Shown here piece after piece: positions 36,990 to 45,818 of a stretch of DNA of 64,000 bases. The notes under the pieces are model-generated. The model had not been told where the DNA came from, ran no database searches, and saw only the letters and a program-made list of their open reading frames with translations. The DNA is from Streptomyces capillispiralis (GTDB taxonomy: Bacteria; Actinomycetota; Actinomycetes; Streptomycetales; Streptomycetaceae). The stretch covers positions 6,108,501-6,172,500 of the forward strand of contig NZ_VIWV01000001.1 of assembly GCF_007829875.1 (NCBI RefSeq), written 5' to 3'. Position 1 is the stretch's first letter. Each line of letters begins with the position of its first letter. A program made the position numbers and the translations under genes.

Positions 36990-37226
36990 GTGGTTCTGGG
37001 GTTCTCCATCGCCCTGATCGTCTTCAGCCTGCTGCTGATGCTGCTGGTGCTGATGCACAAGGGGAAGGGCGGCGGCCTCTCCGACATGTTCGGTGGTGGC
37101 ATGCAGTCCTCCGTCGGCGGCTCCTCGGTCGCCGAGCGCAACCTCGACCGGATCACCGTCGTGGTCGGTCTGCTCTGGTTCGCGTGCATCGTCGTGCTCG
37201 GCATCACGATGAAGATGAACAACTGA
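36990..37226 (+). CDS. secG: Preprotein translocase subunit SecG
   Basis: This 78-residue inner-membrane protein has two helices (VLGFSIALIVFSLLLMLLVL and DRITVVVGLLWFACIVVLGI) joined by the conserved glycine-rich loop HKGKGGGLSDMFGGG. SecG binds SecYE and eases SecA-driven export. The GTG start at 36990 has GAGGAA about 12 bp upstream. SecG directly after tpiA is a conserved arrangement in many bacteria. Confidence 0.95.
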   Translation: MVLGFSIALIVFSLLLMLLVLMHKGKGGGLSDMFGGGMQSSVGGSSVAERNLDRITVVVGLLWFACIVVLGITMKMNN

Positions 37227-37447
37227 CCCGAGCACAATCCGCACGCATTCCCCACGCATTCCCCTCGTAACGCCCCATGTTCGGTACGCGCAGCTGAGCG
37301 CGGCCTATCATGGGGCGTGCGTCTGGATGCGGGGGGTTGGTAACTCCAGTCACTGGACGCGCGTTGGGCCTTACGTAGACTGAGGCGCTCGCGGCGAAGC
37401 GGTACGCCGACTCGCTTCGCGGCACCATCACGCAGGGAGTTACGACC

Positions 37448-37783
37448 GTGGCAAGTGGCAACGCGATCCGGGGAAGCCGGGTCGGGGCGGGGCCGATGGG
37501 CGAGGCCGAGCGCGGCGAGTCCGCGCCGCGGCTGCGCATCTCCTTCTGGTGCTCCAACGGGCACGAGACACAGCCGAGCTTCGCGAGCGACGCGCAGGTG
37601 CCCGATACCTGGGACTGCCCCCGCTGCGGATTCCCGGCCGGTCAGGACCGCGACAACCCCCCGGACCCGCCGCGCACCGAGCCCTACAAGACGCACCTCG
37701 CCTATGTGCGGGAGCGGCGCAGCGACGCCGACGGTGAGGCCATCCTCGCCGAGGCGCTCGCCAAGCTGCGGGGCGAGATCTAG
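37448..37783 (+). CDS. rbpA: RbpA-family RNA polymerase-binding protein (probable paralogue)
   Basis: This 111-residue protein fits RbpA, an actinobacterial factor that binds RNA polymerase and the principal sigma and stabilises open complexes. The N-terminal NAIRGSRVGAG, the zinc-type core FWCSNGH...WDCPRCG and the C-terminal sigma-interaction helix (KTHLAYVRERRSDADGEAIL) follow the family layout. It differs clearly from the canonical Streptomyces RbpA I remember, which has DLAPRQ and RTHWDMLMERR. I therefore think this is the second family member and not the main one. GTG 37448 has GGGAG 8 bp upstream. It stands alone between secG and pgi; the 221 bp upstream hold a possible -10 TAGACT (37376-37381). 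Confidence 0.82.
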   Translation: MASGNAIRGSRVGAGPMGEAERGESAPRLRISFWCSNGHETQPSFASDAQVPDTWDCPRCGFPAGQDRDNPPDPPRTEPYKTHLAYVRERRSDADGEAILAEALAKLRGEI

Positions 37784-37891
37784 ACGGTCCGCTTCCGTCT
37801 CTTTCAGTCTTCTTCCCGTTCATCGCTGATCAATTAGGTTGGGAACAGCCGGGACAGCGGGGACATCCAAGGAAGAAGGCTGAAGTCCGAG

Positions 37892-39544
37892 ATGAACGCA
37901 GACGGTCGTACCAGGCTCCACCAGACGCCCGAGTGGACCGCACTGGCCAAGCACCGTGAGGAGCTGGGCGAGGCGCGGCTGCGCGAGCTGTTCGCCGCCG
38001 ACCCCGGCCGCGGCACCGCGTACACCCTCCGGGTCGGTGACCTGTACGTCGACTACTCCAAGCACCTGGTCACCGACGACACCCTGCGGCTGCTGGTCGA
38101 GCTGGCCGAGGCCACCGACGTGTCCGGTCTGCGGGACGCCATGTTCCGTGGCGAGAGGATCAACACCACGGAGGACCGGGCGGTGCTGCACACCGCGCTG
38201 CGGGCTCCGCGGGACGCGGTGGTCGAGGTGGACGGGGAGAACGTGGTCCCGGCCGTGCACGCCGTCCTGGACCGGATGGCGGACTTCGCCGGCCGGGTGC
38301 GTTCCGGGGAGTGGACGGGTCACACCGGCAGGCGGATCCGCAATGTCGTCAACATCGGCATCGGCGGCTCGGACCTGGGGCCGGCGATGGCGTACGAGGT
38401 GCTGCGCCCCTACACCGCCCGCGACCTGACGTTCCGTTTCGTGTCGAACGTGGACGGCGCCGACCTGCACGAGGCGGTGCGTGACCTGGACCCGGCTGAG
38501 ACGCTGTTCATTGTCGCGTCCAAGACGTTCACCACCATCGAGACGGTCACCAACGCCACCTCCGCGCGGAGCTGGCTGCTGGACGCGCTGGGTGACGAGA
38601 AGGCGGTGGCCAGGCACTTCGTGGCCCTGTCGACGAACGCCGAGAAGGTCACGGACTTCGGCATCGACACGGCGAACATGTTCGAGTTCTGGGACTGGGT
38701 CGGCGGACGCTACTCGTTCGACTCGGCGATCGGGCTGTCGCTGATGATCGCGATCGGCCCGGACCGCTTCCGGGAGATGCTGGACGGCTTCCGCATCGTC
38801 GACGAGCACTTCGTCAACGCGCCCGCCGAGGCCAACGCGCCGCTGCTGCTGGGCCTGCTGGGCGTCTGGTACAACAACTTCCTCGACGCGCAGTCGCACG
38901 CGGTGCTGCCGTACTCGCACTACCTGTCGAAGTTCACCGCCTACCTCCAGCAGCTCGACATGGAGTCCAACGGCAAGTACGTCGGCCGGGACGGGCGCGA
39001 GGTGGAGTGGCAGACGGGCCCGGTGGTGTGGGGCACGCCCGGCACCAACGGGCAGCACGCCTACTACCAGCTGATCCACCAGGGCACGAAGCTGATCCCG
39101 GCCGACTTCATCGGCTTCGCCGAGCCCGCCGCCGAGCTGAGCGACGAACTCAAGGCGCAGCACGACCTGTTGATGGCCAACTTCTTCGCGCAGACCCAGG
39201 CGCTCGCCTTCGGCAAGACCCCGGACGAGGTGCGCGGCGAAGGGGTGCCGGAGGAACTGGTCCCGCACAAGACGTTCAAGGGGGACCACCCCACCACCAC
39301 GATCCTGGCGCGCGAGCTGACGCCGTCGGTGCTCGGCCAGCTGATCGCGCTCTACGAGCACAAGGTGTTCGTGCAGGGCGCGATCTGGAACATCGACTCC
39401 TTCGACCAGTGGGGCGTCGAACTCGGCAAGGTGCTCGCCAAGCGCGTCGAGCCCGCCCTCACCGAAGGCGCCGACGTCCCCGGCCTCGACCCGTCCACCA
39501 GGGCGCTGGTCGCCACCTACCGGGAGCTGCGCGGACGGCGGTGA
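37892..39544 (+). CDS. pgi: Glucose-6-phosphate isomerase
   Basis: This 550-residue enzyme interconverts glucose 6-phosphate and fructose 6-phosphate, the branch between glycolysis and the pentose phosphate genes at 51-57.7 kb. Both PGI signatures are visible: IGIGGSDLGPAMAYE and, later, the sugar-phosphate SIS motif SKTFTTIETVTNA; GVELGKVLAKRVEP closes the protein. Catalytic Glu and His lie around MESNGKYVGRDGREV and GTNGQHAYYQLIHQG. Its length is typical of the bacterial-eukaryotic PGI family. The start is ATG 37892; the ribosome site is weak (GGAAGAAGG about 15 bp upstream). Confidence 0.97.
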   Translation: MNADGRTRLHQTPEWTALAKHREELGEARLRELFAADPGRGTAYTLRVGDLYVDYSKHLVTDDTLRLLVELAEATDVSGLRDAMFRGERINTTEDRAVLHTALRAPRDAVVEVDGENVVPAVHAVLDRMADFAGRVRSGEWTGHTGRRIRNVVNIGIGGSDLGPAMAYEVLRPYTARDLTFRFVSNVDGADLHEAVRDLDPAETLFIVASKTFTTIETVTNATSARSWLLDALGDEKAVARHFVALSTNAEKVTDFGIDTANMFEFWDWVGGRYSFDSAIGLSLMIAIGPDRFREMLDGFRIVDEHFVNAPAEANAPLLLGLLGVWYNNFLDAQSHAVLPYSHYLSKFTAYLQQLDMESNGKYVGRDGREVEWQTGPVVWGTPGTNGQHAYYQLIHQGTKLIPADFIGFAEPAAELSDELKAQHDLLMANFFAQTQALAFGKTPDEVRGEGVPEELVPHKTFKGDHPTTTILARELTPSVLGQLIALYEHKVFVQGAIWNIDSFDQWGVELGKVLAKRVEPALTEGADVPGLDPSTRALVATYRELRGRR

Positions 39545-39634
39545 CGACGCCACGGGAAAGCGGGCGGCGGGAGGCCGTCCGCTTACCGTAGAATCCACGG
39601 CGTTCATCACAGCGAGCGCTCGGGGGAGCACAAG

Positions 39635-40609
39635 GTGGCACGTACGCGCGGAAGTTGGACCGGTGGTGGCCTGACCCTCAAGTCGGTGCTGATGCCCCAT
39701 CACTTCGCGCAGGCGGTGTTCCACCCGGCGTGGATCCCCGATTCGCTCGACCCGACGATCGAGCGGCTCAAACGCTTCCGGATCATCGCCGGCGCGGTGG
39801 CCTCGCTGGGCGTCTACACCTACATCGAGGGCGGTTTCGCCGTCGCGGAACTGCTGGAGAACGCGCTCACCGCCTCGGTGGTGCTGCTGTTCCTCACCCC
39901 GATGACGGTCGGCGCGATGCTCTTCGTGTGGCGGCGCACCGGAACCGCGCGCCAGTTGAGGGTGCCGCTGGTCAACGCCCTGAAACTGCTGCTGCTGTTC
40001 GTCGGCTGCGTCGTGGCCCTGGTGCTGCTGGTGCAGACGACGAACTCGTCCGGGGGCAACTTCGCCGTGATCATGGGCGCGGGCCTGACGATGATGTGGA
40101 TGCTGATCTTCGTGGCCTACGGGGCCGTGCGGGTCTCCGGCAACTTCTTCGGCACGGCCGCCGTGCACCGCTGTCTGCCCGCGCTGCTCGCCACGGTGAC
40201 CAGCTGGCTGATGGCCATCCCCGACCTGGTCACCGGTGATCTGCACGGGCTCGGCCTCACCATGGGCATCGTCTTCATCCTGGGCGCACCGGTCACGGTC
40301 ACGCTGATCGCCCTGGCGGAGATGGGCCGGCTGAAGCGGCGCTACGGCATCAGGCTGGGCACCCACCCGGCGAGCCTCCCGCCGATCCCGGGCCACCTCC
40401 CGCCGATGCCGCCCCCCATGCCCCCGACGGGACTGCCGCACGTACCGCCGCAGGGCAACCCCTACGGCCACCCGCACCCGCCCACGACGGGCGGCAACCC
40501 CTACGCGCCGGGCGCGGGCGGCACCCCGTACGCCCCGCACCCGCAGCCCCCGTACAGTCCCCAGCCCCCGTACAGCCCGCCGAACCCGCACGGCCCCTAC
40601 GGCGGCTGA
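39635..40609 (+). CDS. Integral membrane protein with Pro/Gly/Tyr-rich tail, unknown function
   Basis: This 324-residue protein has five or six predicted membrane helices between residues 45 and 235 (for example ALKLLLLFVGCVVALVLLV), resembling the Yip1 superfamily in layout. A cytoplasmic tail of about 90 residues follows, rich in Pro, Gly, Tyr and His (GGNPYAPGAGG, PPYSPQPPYSPP). Such tails are common in actinobacterial membrane proteins and may mediate clustering. No catalytic motif is seen. GTG 39635 has GGGGGAG upstream. It converges with the FtsX permease gene 30 bp away. Confidence 0.8.
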   Translation: MARTRGSWTGGGLTLKSVLMPHHFAQAVFHPAWIPDSLDPTIERLKRFRIIAGAVASLGVYTYIEGGFAVAELLENALTASVVLLFLTPMTVGAMLFVWRRTGTARQLRVPLVNALKLLLLFVGCVVALVLLVQTTNSSGGNFAVIMGAGLTMMWMLIFVAYGAVRVSGNFFGTAAVHRCLPALLATVTSWLMAIPDLVTGDLHGLGLTMGIVFILGAPVTVTLIALAEMGRLKRRYGIRLGTHPASLPPIPGHLPPMPPPMPPTGLPHVPPQGNPYGHPHPPTTGGNPYAPGAGGTPYAPHPQPPYSPQPPYSPPNPHGPYGG

Positions 40610-40639
40610 CCGGACCGGCCGGGACCCGGGCGCCTTCGC

Positions 40640-42922
40640 TCAGGTCACCGCGCTCAGGGTGTCCGCGAGACGTCGGCGGGCCGCTCGCGCGGCCGGCAGG
40701 GCGGCGAGGGCGGCGGCGCCCAGCACGGCGGCCGTCCCGAGCAGCAGCAGGAGCGCGGGGGAGGGCCCCTGGGCGATCCCGGCGCCGACGCCGCTCGACC
40801 TCCCCTGGGCGTCGATCAGCCAGTGCGCCAGCGGCAGCCCCAGCGCCATGGCCAGCAGCACGGCCGCGAGGGCCGTACCGGCCGTGGCCGTGACCGTGAC
40901 GGCGGTGATCTGCCGCGGGGACAGACCGATGGCCTTGAGCGCCAGCAGGTCCCGCTCGCCCTCGCGGACCGTGCCGCCGATCGCCGTCAGCAGTTCGAGC
41001 AGTCCGATCAGGGCGAGGACGACGATCAGCCCGAGGACGACCGCGCGCAGCGGGGTCAGTTCGTCGGCCGGGTTGGCCACGGTGTGCACGTCCAGGTGGC
41101 CGCGCCCCGCCTCGGCCAGCCGCGCGGCGACCGCGCCCGGGTCGGCACCGGGCTCCAGCCGCAGCTGGTAGAGGCTCGGCCGGAGGTCCGGATCGTTGGC
41201 GTGGAGGGTGTCGAGCGAGGTGGAGATGACCCGGCCGGCGTTCTCCGGTTCGATGCTGCGGCCGACGATGTGCAGGATCTGCGGCCGGTCGCCGACGGTC
41301 ATCCGCACCCAGTCGCCGACCCGGACGTGCAGCAGGTCCAGCAGCCCCTGACCGGCCACCGCCTCGTCCGTCCCGCGCGCGGCACGGCCCTCGGCCAGCG
41401 TGAACGGGTACGGCTCCCGCTGGGTGCCGAGGCCGCGCAGCGCGATGGTGGCGGTCTGGCCGGGCACCAGCGCGGCCACCTCCACCCCCGGGTAGGCGGC
41501 GGCGACCCCCGGGTCGCGCTCCAGCAGGGCGCGGGCCTCCCGGTCGCCCAGTGAGGCGTCCGCGCGCACGCTCAGCGCCGTGGGCAGGCCCATCCGCTCG
41601 GGGCTGCCGTGGAAGCGGTCGATGGTGGTCCACGCGCTCAGCGCCACGACGATCAGCAGCAGCGGGAGCGCCAGCCTGCCCACCGCGCCCAGCGCACGCG
41701 GCCGGCGCGAGAACGCCTTGTGCCAGCCCAGGACCAGCGCCGGAGGCACCCGCGCCCCCAGCGCCCGCCGCGCCAGTCCGCTCAGGCCCCCGGCCGGGGG
41801 TGCGGCGGGCCGTGGCACCGGAACCGGCGGCACCCGTCCCGCCCGCCAGGCGGCCAGCCCCGTGGTCGCGCCGATGAACAGCACCGCCCCCACCGGCACC
41901 ACGAACAGCGCCACGGTGTGTCCGGGCAGCCCCTGCCACACGGCGACCGCGTCCCCGAGCCGCCCCGGTACCCCGCTGCCCAGCGCCTCGGTGAGCACGG
42001 CGGCGGCCACGGCACCGAGCAGCGCGTAGAGCAGGTGCTGGATGAGGAAGACCCGCACGACCTGGCCGGGGGTGAAACCGATCGCCTTCAGGACCGAGAT
42101 GTCCCGCAGATGTCCCCGGATCCGGGTGGCGATCGCCCCGTGCACGGCGAACCCGGCGGCGGCCAGCGCGCCGAGCCCGAACAGGCCCAGCACCTGGCCG
42201 AGCAGCCGGTTGTCGCCCTGCGCCTCGGCGCGGGCCTGCTGCCAGGTGGAGACCTCGCCGATCGCCCCGGCGCCCAGCTCGGTCACCGCCCGCTGCACGG
42301 CGTACCCGGTGTCGCCCGGGTCGGTCAGCCGCAGCCCGATCACCTGGCCGTCCGGGGCCGCCACGGCCGAGGGCAGGGCCCACACCAGGCCGGAGCGCTC
42401 ACCCGGCCGGTAGCGGGGCTCGGCGGTGTCGGCGACGCCCACCACGGTCAACCGCCGCGCCGTGCCCGGCACGGTGAGGGTGTCACCGGGCGCCGTCAGC
42501 AGGGCGCGGGCGAGACGGCTTTCCAGGACCACGCCGTCGGGGGTGGCCGGGTCCAGCCAGCGCCCGGAGGTGATCAGCGGGCGGCCGGGTTCGGGCCGTG
42601 CGGCGGTGCCGCGCAGCTCGACGGAGGCCCGGCCGCCCCGTGAGGCCAGGGTGAGCGAGGCGGTGGGGTGGGGGCCAGTGACCGACTCCACCCCGTCCAG
42701 GCCGGCCAGCTTCCCGGCGTCCGCGGCGGCGGTGGTGTGCAGCGTCACGTGCGCGCCGCGGGCCTGGGTGAAGACCCGCTGCCAGGGATTGGTCGCGTAC
42801 CCGAACAGGGCCGTGGCCAGCAGCAGGGACGCGACGATGCCCGCGGTGGCGAGGACCAGGAACAGCGCCTCGCCGCGGTGCGTGCGCAGATCGGAGTGCG
42901 CCCAGCGCAGCGTCGCTCGCAC
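40640..42922 (-). CDS. FtsX-family ABC transporter permease
   Basis: This 760-residue permease has an N-terminal helix, a large extracytoplasmic domain and a first FtsX block of three helices (about 250-350), then a second extracytoplasmic domain and a second FtsX block at the C-terminus. The repeated motifs LRDISVLKAIGFTPGQV and ERDLLALKAIGLSPRQI mark the two halves. Such MacB/LolCE-like permeases do not import solutes; they transmit force to export lipids, peptides or drugs, or to regulate envelope enzymes. It lies 51 bp downstream of its ATPase in a PadR-ATPase-permease operon, a layout typical of antibiotic or cell-envelope-stress export. Confidence 0.92.
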   Translation of the reverse strand: MRATLRWAHSDLRTHRGEALFLVLATAGIVASLLLATALFGYATNPWQRVFTQARGAHVTLHTTAAADAGKLAGLDGVESVTGPHPTASLTLASRGGRASVELRGTAARPEPGRPLITSGRWLDPATPDGVVLESRLARALLTAPGDTLTVPGTARRLTVVGVADTAEPRYRPGERSGLVWALPSAVAAPDGQVIGLRLTDPGDTGYAVQRAVTELGAGAIGEVSTWQQARAEAQGDNRLLGQVLGLFGLGALAAAGFAVHGAIATRIRGHLRDISVLKAIGFTPGQVVRVFLIQHLLYALLGAVAAAVLTEALGSGVPGRLGDAVAVWQGLPGHTVALFVVPVGAVLFIGATTGLAAWRAGRVPPVPVPRPAAPPAGGLSGLARRALGARVPPALVLGWHKAFSRRPRALGAVGRLALPLLLIVVALSAWTTIDRFHGSPERMGLPTALSVRADASLGDREARALLERDPGVAAAYPGVEVAALVPGQTATIALRGLGTQREPYPFTLAEGRAARGTDEAVAGQGLLDLLHVRVGDWVRMTVGDRPQILHIVGRSIEPENAGRVISTSLDTLHANDPDLRPSLYQLRLEPGADPGAVAARLAEAGRGHLDVHTVANPADELTPLRAVVLGLIVVLALIGLLELLTAIGGTVREGERDLLALKAIGLSPRQITAVTVTATAGTALAAVLLAMALGLPLAHWLIDAQGRSSGVGAGIAQGPSPALLLLLGTAAVLGAAALAALPAARAARRRLADTLSAVT

Positions 42923-42973
42923 CTGCCTCAGCCCTTCGGTCCTGTCGTCGCGGGGCGGTCGTGGAAGCGCATG

Positions 42974-43726
42974 TCAGTCCTTGAGCTCCAGCACACCCGA
43001 GATACCGCTCCGGCGCGGCGCGGGACCGCCCTCGAGTGCGGCGTCGTCGGCGATCCGGCCGTCGAAGAAGCTGATCACCCGGTCCGCGGCGCTCGCCAGC
43101 CGGGCGTCGTGGGTGACCAGCAGGATCGTCTGCCCGCGCTGGTGGAAGCGGGACAGCAGGCGCATCACCTCGCGGGTGCCCTTGCTGTCCAGGCTGCCGG
43201 CGGGCTCGTCGGCCAGCAGCAGCGGCGGATGGTTGACCAGCGCCCGGGCCAGCGCGACCCGTTGCTGCTCACCGCCGGACAGCTCGCCCGGCATGCTCCG
43301 CGCCTTGCCCTCCAGACCCAGCTCGGCCAGGAGCTCCTCGCGCCCGGCCCGGGCCTTCTTCGGCGACACCCCCGCGAGCAGGGCGGGCAGCTCCACGTTG
43401 TCGGCGACCGACAGGTCGGAGACGAGGTTGAAGAACTGGAAGACGATCCCGATGCGCTTGCGGCGCTCCACCGCCCACCGGGCCTCGCCGTAGCCGTCGG
43501 TGCGCTCGCCGTCCAGCCAGATGCTGCCCGCGTCGGGCCGCTGGAGTCCGCCGAGCAGGTGCAGCAGCGTCGACTTGCCCGCCCCGGAGGGGCCGGTGAT
43601 CGCCACGAACTCGCCGCGCGTCACCCGCAGGTCGACCCCGCGCACGGCGTGCGCCGGGGCGCCCTCGCCGTGGTGCGTCTTGACCAGGCCTTCGGCGCGC
43701 AGCACGGGAGCGGGGCTCTCGCTCAC
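42974..43726 (-). CDS. ABC transporter ATP-binding protein (MacB/LolD type)
   Basis: This 250-residue ATPase has Walker A GPSGAGKST, the Q-loop in FQFFNLVSDLSVADNVELP (typical of the MacB/LolD group), signature LSGGEQQRVALARAL and Walker B LLLADEPAGSLD. It partners the FtsX permease downstream. The start is GTG 43726, overlapping the padR stop by GTGA; the longer in-frame ATG at 43753 lies inside padR. The operon is therefore translationally coupled to its likely repressor. Confidence 0.94.
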   Translation of the reverse strand: MSESPAPVLRAEGLVKTHHGEGAPAHAVRGVDLRVTRGEFVAITGPSGAGKSTLLHLLGGLQRPDAGSIWLDGERTDGYGEARWAVERRKRIGIVFQFFNLVSDLSVADNVELPALLAGVSPKKARAGREELLAELGLEGKARSMPGELSGGEQQRVALARALVNHPPLLLADEPAGSLDSKGTREVMRLLSRFHQRGQTILLVTHDARLASAADRVISFFDGRIADDAALEGGPAPRRSGISGVLELKD

Positions 43727-44238
43727 TGAAGCTCCTCCAGCTCTTCCTGGCACCGCTCCAGCCAGTCGAGGTCGGCCTGCAGGTGCAGCATCGCGCCCTC
43801 GATCAGCAGGTGGGAGATGCGGTTGTCCCGGTCCTCGGCGGCGGCGAGCTTCGACAGCTGCCGCATGGTGTTCAGGTACTGGCGCCGCTGCTTGTTGATC
43901 AGGGCGATCTGGTCGGCGAGACCGGTCCGCGGGGCCAGGGCCAGTTTCATGAAGAACTCGTCCCGTACCCGCGGTTCGTCCGCCGTCTCCTCGTACCAGG
44001 CGCGCAGCGCCTCACGCCCGGCGTCGGTGAGGTGGTAGACCTTCTTGTTGGGCCGGCTCGACTGCTCGACGTCCTCGCCCTCGATCAGTCCGGTCTTCTC
44101 GAGGCGGCCGAGGGTGACGTAGATCTGGCCGACGTTCGGCTGAGGGTACGCGGAGCCCAGCAGTTGCTCAAGGTCCTGCTTGAGCTCGTAGCCGTGGGCC
44201 GGACCGCGGGCGAGCAGGCCCAGGAGGGGCAGCCGCAC
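43723..44238 (-). CDS. PadR-family transcriptional regulator
   Basis: This 171-residue winged-helix regulator has a PadR N-terminal domain (LPLLGLLARGPAHGYELKQDL, QIYVTLGRLEKTGLI) and a C-terminal helical dimerisation domain (PadR Vir-type). It overlaps the ATPase gene by 4 bp. The palindrome ATACCTAACAGGTAT 57 bp upstream is a typical PadR operator (ATAC...GTAT), so autorepression released by a drug or phenolic ligand is the likely mode. A nearly identical palindrome recurs ahead of the GH13 gene. Confidence 0.93.
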   Translation of the reverse strand: MRLPLLGLLARGPAHGYELKQDLEQLLGSAYPQPNVGQIYVTLGRLEKTGLIEGEDVEQSSRPNKKVYHLTDAGREALRAWYEETADEPRVRDEFFMKLALAPRTGLADQIALINKQRRQYLNTMRQLSKLAAAEDRDNRISHLLIEGAMLHLQADLDWLERCQEELEELQ

Positions 44239-44294
44239 TCGTGCTCTCCTCCTCGCGCGTCCTGGGTAATGTGCCGCAGGGCCTAGTATCGCCC

Positions 44295-44309
44295 ATACCT
44301 AACAGGTAT
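44295..44309. promoter_or_regulatory. PadR operator, ATACCT-AAC-AGGTAT
   Basis: A perfect 6-bp inverted repeat with a 3-bp centre lies between the divergent padR (start 44238) and binding-protein (start 44366) genes. The spacing suits control of both promoters. Confidence 0.7.
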
Positions 44310-44365
44310 ACATGGCTGCTGACCCCGGCAAGGGTGCCCGGGTGCCGGTGTACAGGGAGGAACCT

Positions 44366-45637
44366 ATGCGGTGGATCCATGCCGCGGGTAGGGGCCTTCT
44401 TGTCCTGATCGTCGTCCTGACCGGTTACGTCGCCTCCGGCGCGCGGGCCGACGAGGGCGGCGCGGACGGCCGCGGACCGCTCACCCTGGCCACCGCGGGC
44501 GACCTCACCGGCTACCTCGGCTCGGTGCTGGAAGGCTGGAACCGCACCCACCCCGGCGAGAAGGTGACCCTCGTCGAACTGCCCGACTCGGCCGACGAGA
44601 CCCGCGCGCAGATGATCACCGACCTGCGCGGCGGCGAGCGCGGCCGGTTCGACGTGCTCAACATCGACGTCAGCTGGACCTCGGAGTTCGCCGCCGCCGG
44701 CTGGATCCGCCCGCTGCCCCGCGACCGCTTCCCGCTCGGCACCTTCCTGCCCCGGGTCGTGGACACGGCCACCTACGACGGCCGGCTCTACGCCGTCCCG
44801 TACGTCACCAACGCCGGGCTGCTCCTGTACCGCAAGGACGTCCTCGACGCGGAGGGCGTGCCGCCGCCGCGCACCTGGGCCGAGCTGGAGCGGGCGGCGA
44901 GGACCGTCGCCCCGGAGCACGGACTCGACGGCTACGCGGGCCAGTTCCTGCCCTACGAGGGCCTGACCGTCAACGCGGCCGAGGCCGTCTACTCGGCGGG
45001 CGGCACCATCCTCGGCGACGAGGGGGAGCGGGTCACCGTGAACTCGCGGGCGGCCCGGGAGGGCATCGGCTTTCTGGCGCGCGGGGTGCGCGAGGGCTGG
45101 ATCCCGCGGGAGGCGCTGACGTACAAGGAGGAGGAGTCCAAGCAGGCCTTCCAGGACGGCCGGCTGCTCTTCCTGCGCAACTGGCCCTACGCCTACGTCG
45201 CCGCCTCCGCCCCGGGCTCCGCGGTCGCCGGCAAGGTCGGCGCCGTGCCGCTGCCGGGCCCGGACGGCGCGGGCACGAGCGTGCTCGGCGGCTCCAACCT
45301 CGCGGTCAGCGGCCACGCCCGGCACCCCGACTCCGCCGCGCGCCTGATCGCCTACCTCACCAGCGAGCGGGTCCAGCGCCAGGTCCTCACGCGGGGCGCG
45401 CTGCCGCCGGTACGGGCCGCGCTGTACGACGATCCGGCCCTGGTCCGGCGCTTCCCGTACCTGCCGACCCTGCGCGAGAGCGTGCTCGCCGCCGCTCCGC
45501 GCCCCAAGAGCCCGCACTACGACCAGGTGAGCCTGGTGGTGCAGGCGGTGGTGCACGACGCGATGAGCGGGCGGCAGACGCCCGAGGCCGCGGTGCGCCG
45601 GCTGGCGACCGAACTCGCCGCCGTCTCCTCCCGCTAG
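44366..45637 (+). CDS. Orphan extracellular solute-binding protein (family 1)
   Basis: This 423-residue protein has a signal peptide (AGRGLLVLIVVLTGYVASGARA) with no lipobox Cys. The mature part is like a family 1 sugar-binding protein: FDVLNIDVSWTSEFAAAGWI, YAVPYVTNAGLLLYRKDVL and GGSNLAVSGHARHPDSA. Most such proteins in Streptomyces are lipoproteins; loss of the anchor implies release. No permease gene follows it, as the next genes encode a different binding protein. The ATG at 44366 is supported by GGAGG 5 bp upstream; an in-frame ATG at 44312 lies in the PadR operator region. It is divergent from padR. Confidence 0.87.
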   Translation: MRWIHAAGRGLLVLIVVLTGYVASGARADEGGADGRGPLTLATAGDLTGYLGSVLEGWNRTHPGEKVTLVELPDSADETRAQMITDLRGGERGRFDVLNIDVSWTSEFAAAGWIRPLPRDRFPLGTFLPRVVDTATYDGRLYAVPYVTNAGLLLYRKDVLDAEGVPPPRTWAELERAARTVAPEHGLDGYAGQFLPYEGLTVNAAEAVYSAGGTILGDEGERVTVNSRAAREGIGFLARGVREGWIPREALTYKEEESKQAFQDGRLLFLRNWPYAYVAASAPGSAVAGKVGAVPLPGPDGAGTSVLGGSNLAVSGHARHPDSAARLIAYLTSERVQRQVLTRGALPPVRAALYDDPALVRRFPYLPTLRESVLAAAPRPKSPHYDQVSLVVQAVVHDAMSGRQTPEAAVRRLATELAAVSSR

Positions 45638-45649
45638 CGATCCACCCTA

Positions 45650-45666
45650 GTTACTTGTTAGGTAAC
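45650..45666. promoter_or_regulatory. Second PadR-like palindrome, GTTAC-TTGTTAG-GTAAC
   Basis: Its reverse complement contains TACCTAACAAGTA, matching the padR operator core TACCTAACAGGTA at 12 of 13 bases. It lies 13 bp after the binding-protein stop and about 150 bp upstream of the GH13 gene. Confidence 0.5.
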
Positions 45667-45748
45667 GCGCACGTCTCAAATGGGTCCGTTATGACCCGGT
45701 CCAATGCTGTATGAACCCCCCAACCGCCAGCTACTTCGCGTACGTTCA

Positions 45749-45779
45749 TTGACACCCGCTCGACACCCCTACCTAACAT
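45749..45779 (+). promoter_or_regulatory. Putative GH13 operon promoter overlapped by a TACCTAACA box
   Basis: TTGACA (45749-45754) is a perfect -35; TAACAT (45774-45779) is a plausible -10 at 19 bp. The nine bases TACCTAACA at 45770-45778, identical to one arm and centre of the padR operator, overlap the -10. ATGCATGCAT follows directly. Confidence 0.45.
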
Positions 45780-45818
45780 GCATGCATAACGACTGCTCCT
45801 CACAGACAGGTCAATGGG

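Noticed and set aside
37339..37368. SigR-type promoter GGTAAC-N18-GTTG ahead of the RbpA-family gene
   Set aside because: The known SigR-controlled rbpA appears to be a different paralogue and GGTAAC departs from the usual GGGAAT/GGAAC; the match may be chance.
45770..45795. MalR/LacI operator at the GH13 promoter
   Set aside because: ATGCATGCAT is palindromic but lacks the central CG and arms typical of LacI-family sites; the TACCTAACA match to the PadR operator is better.
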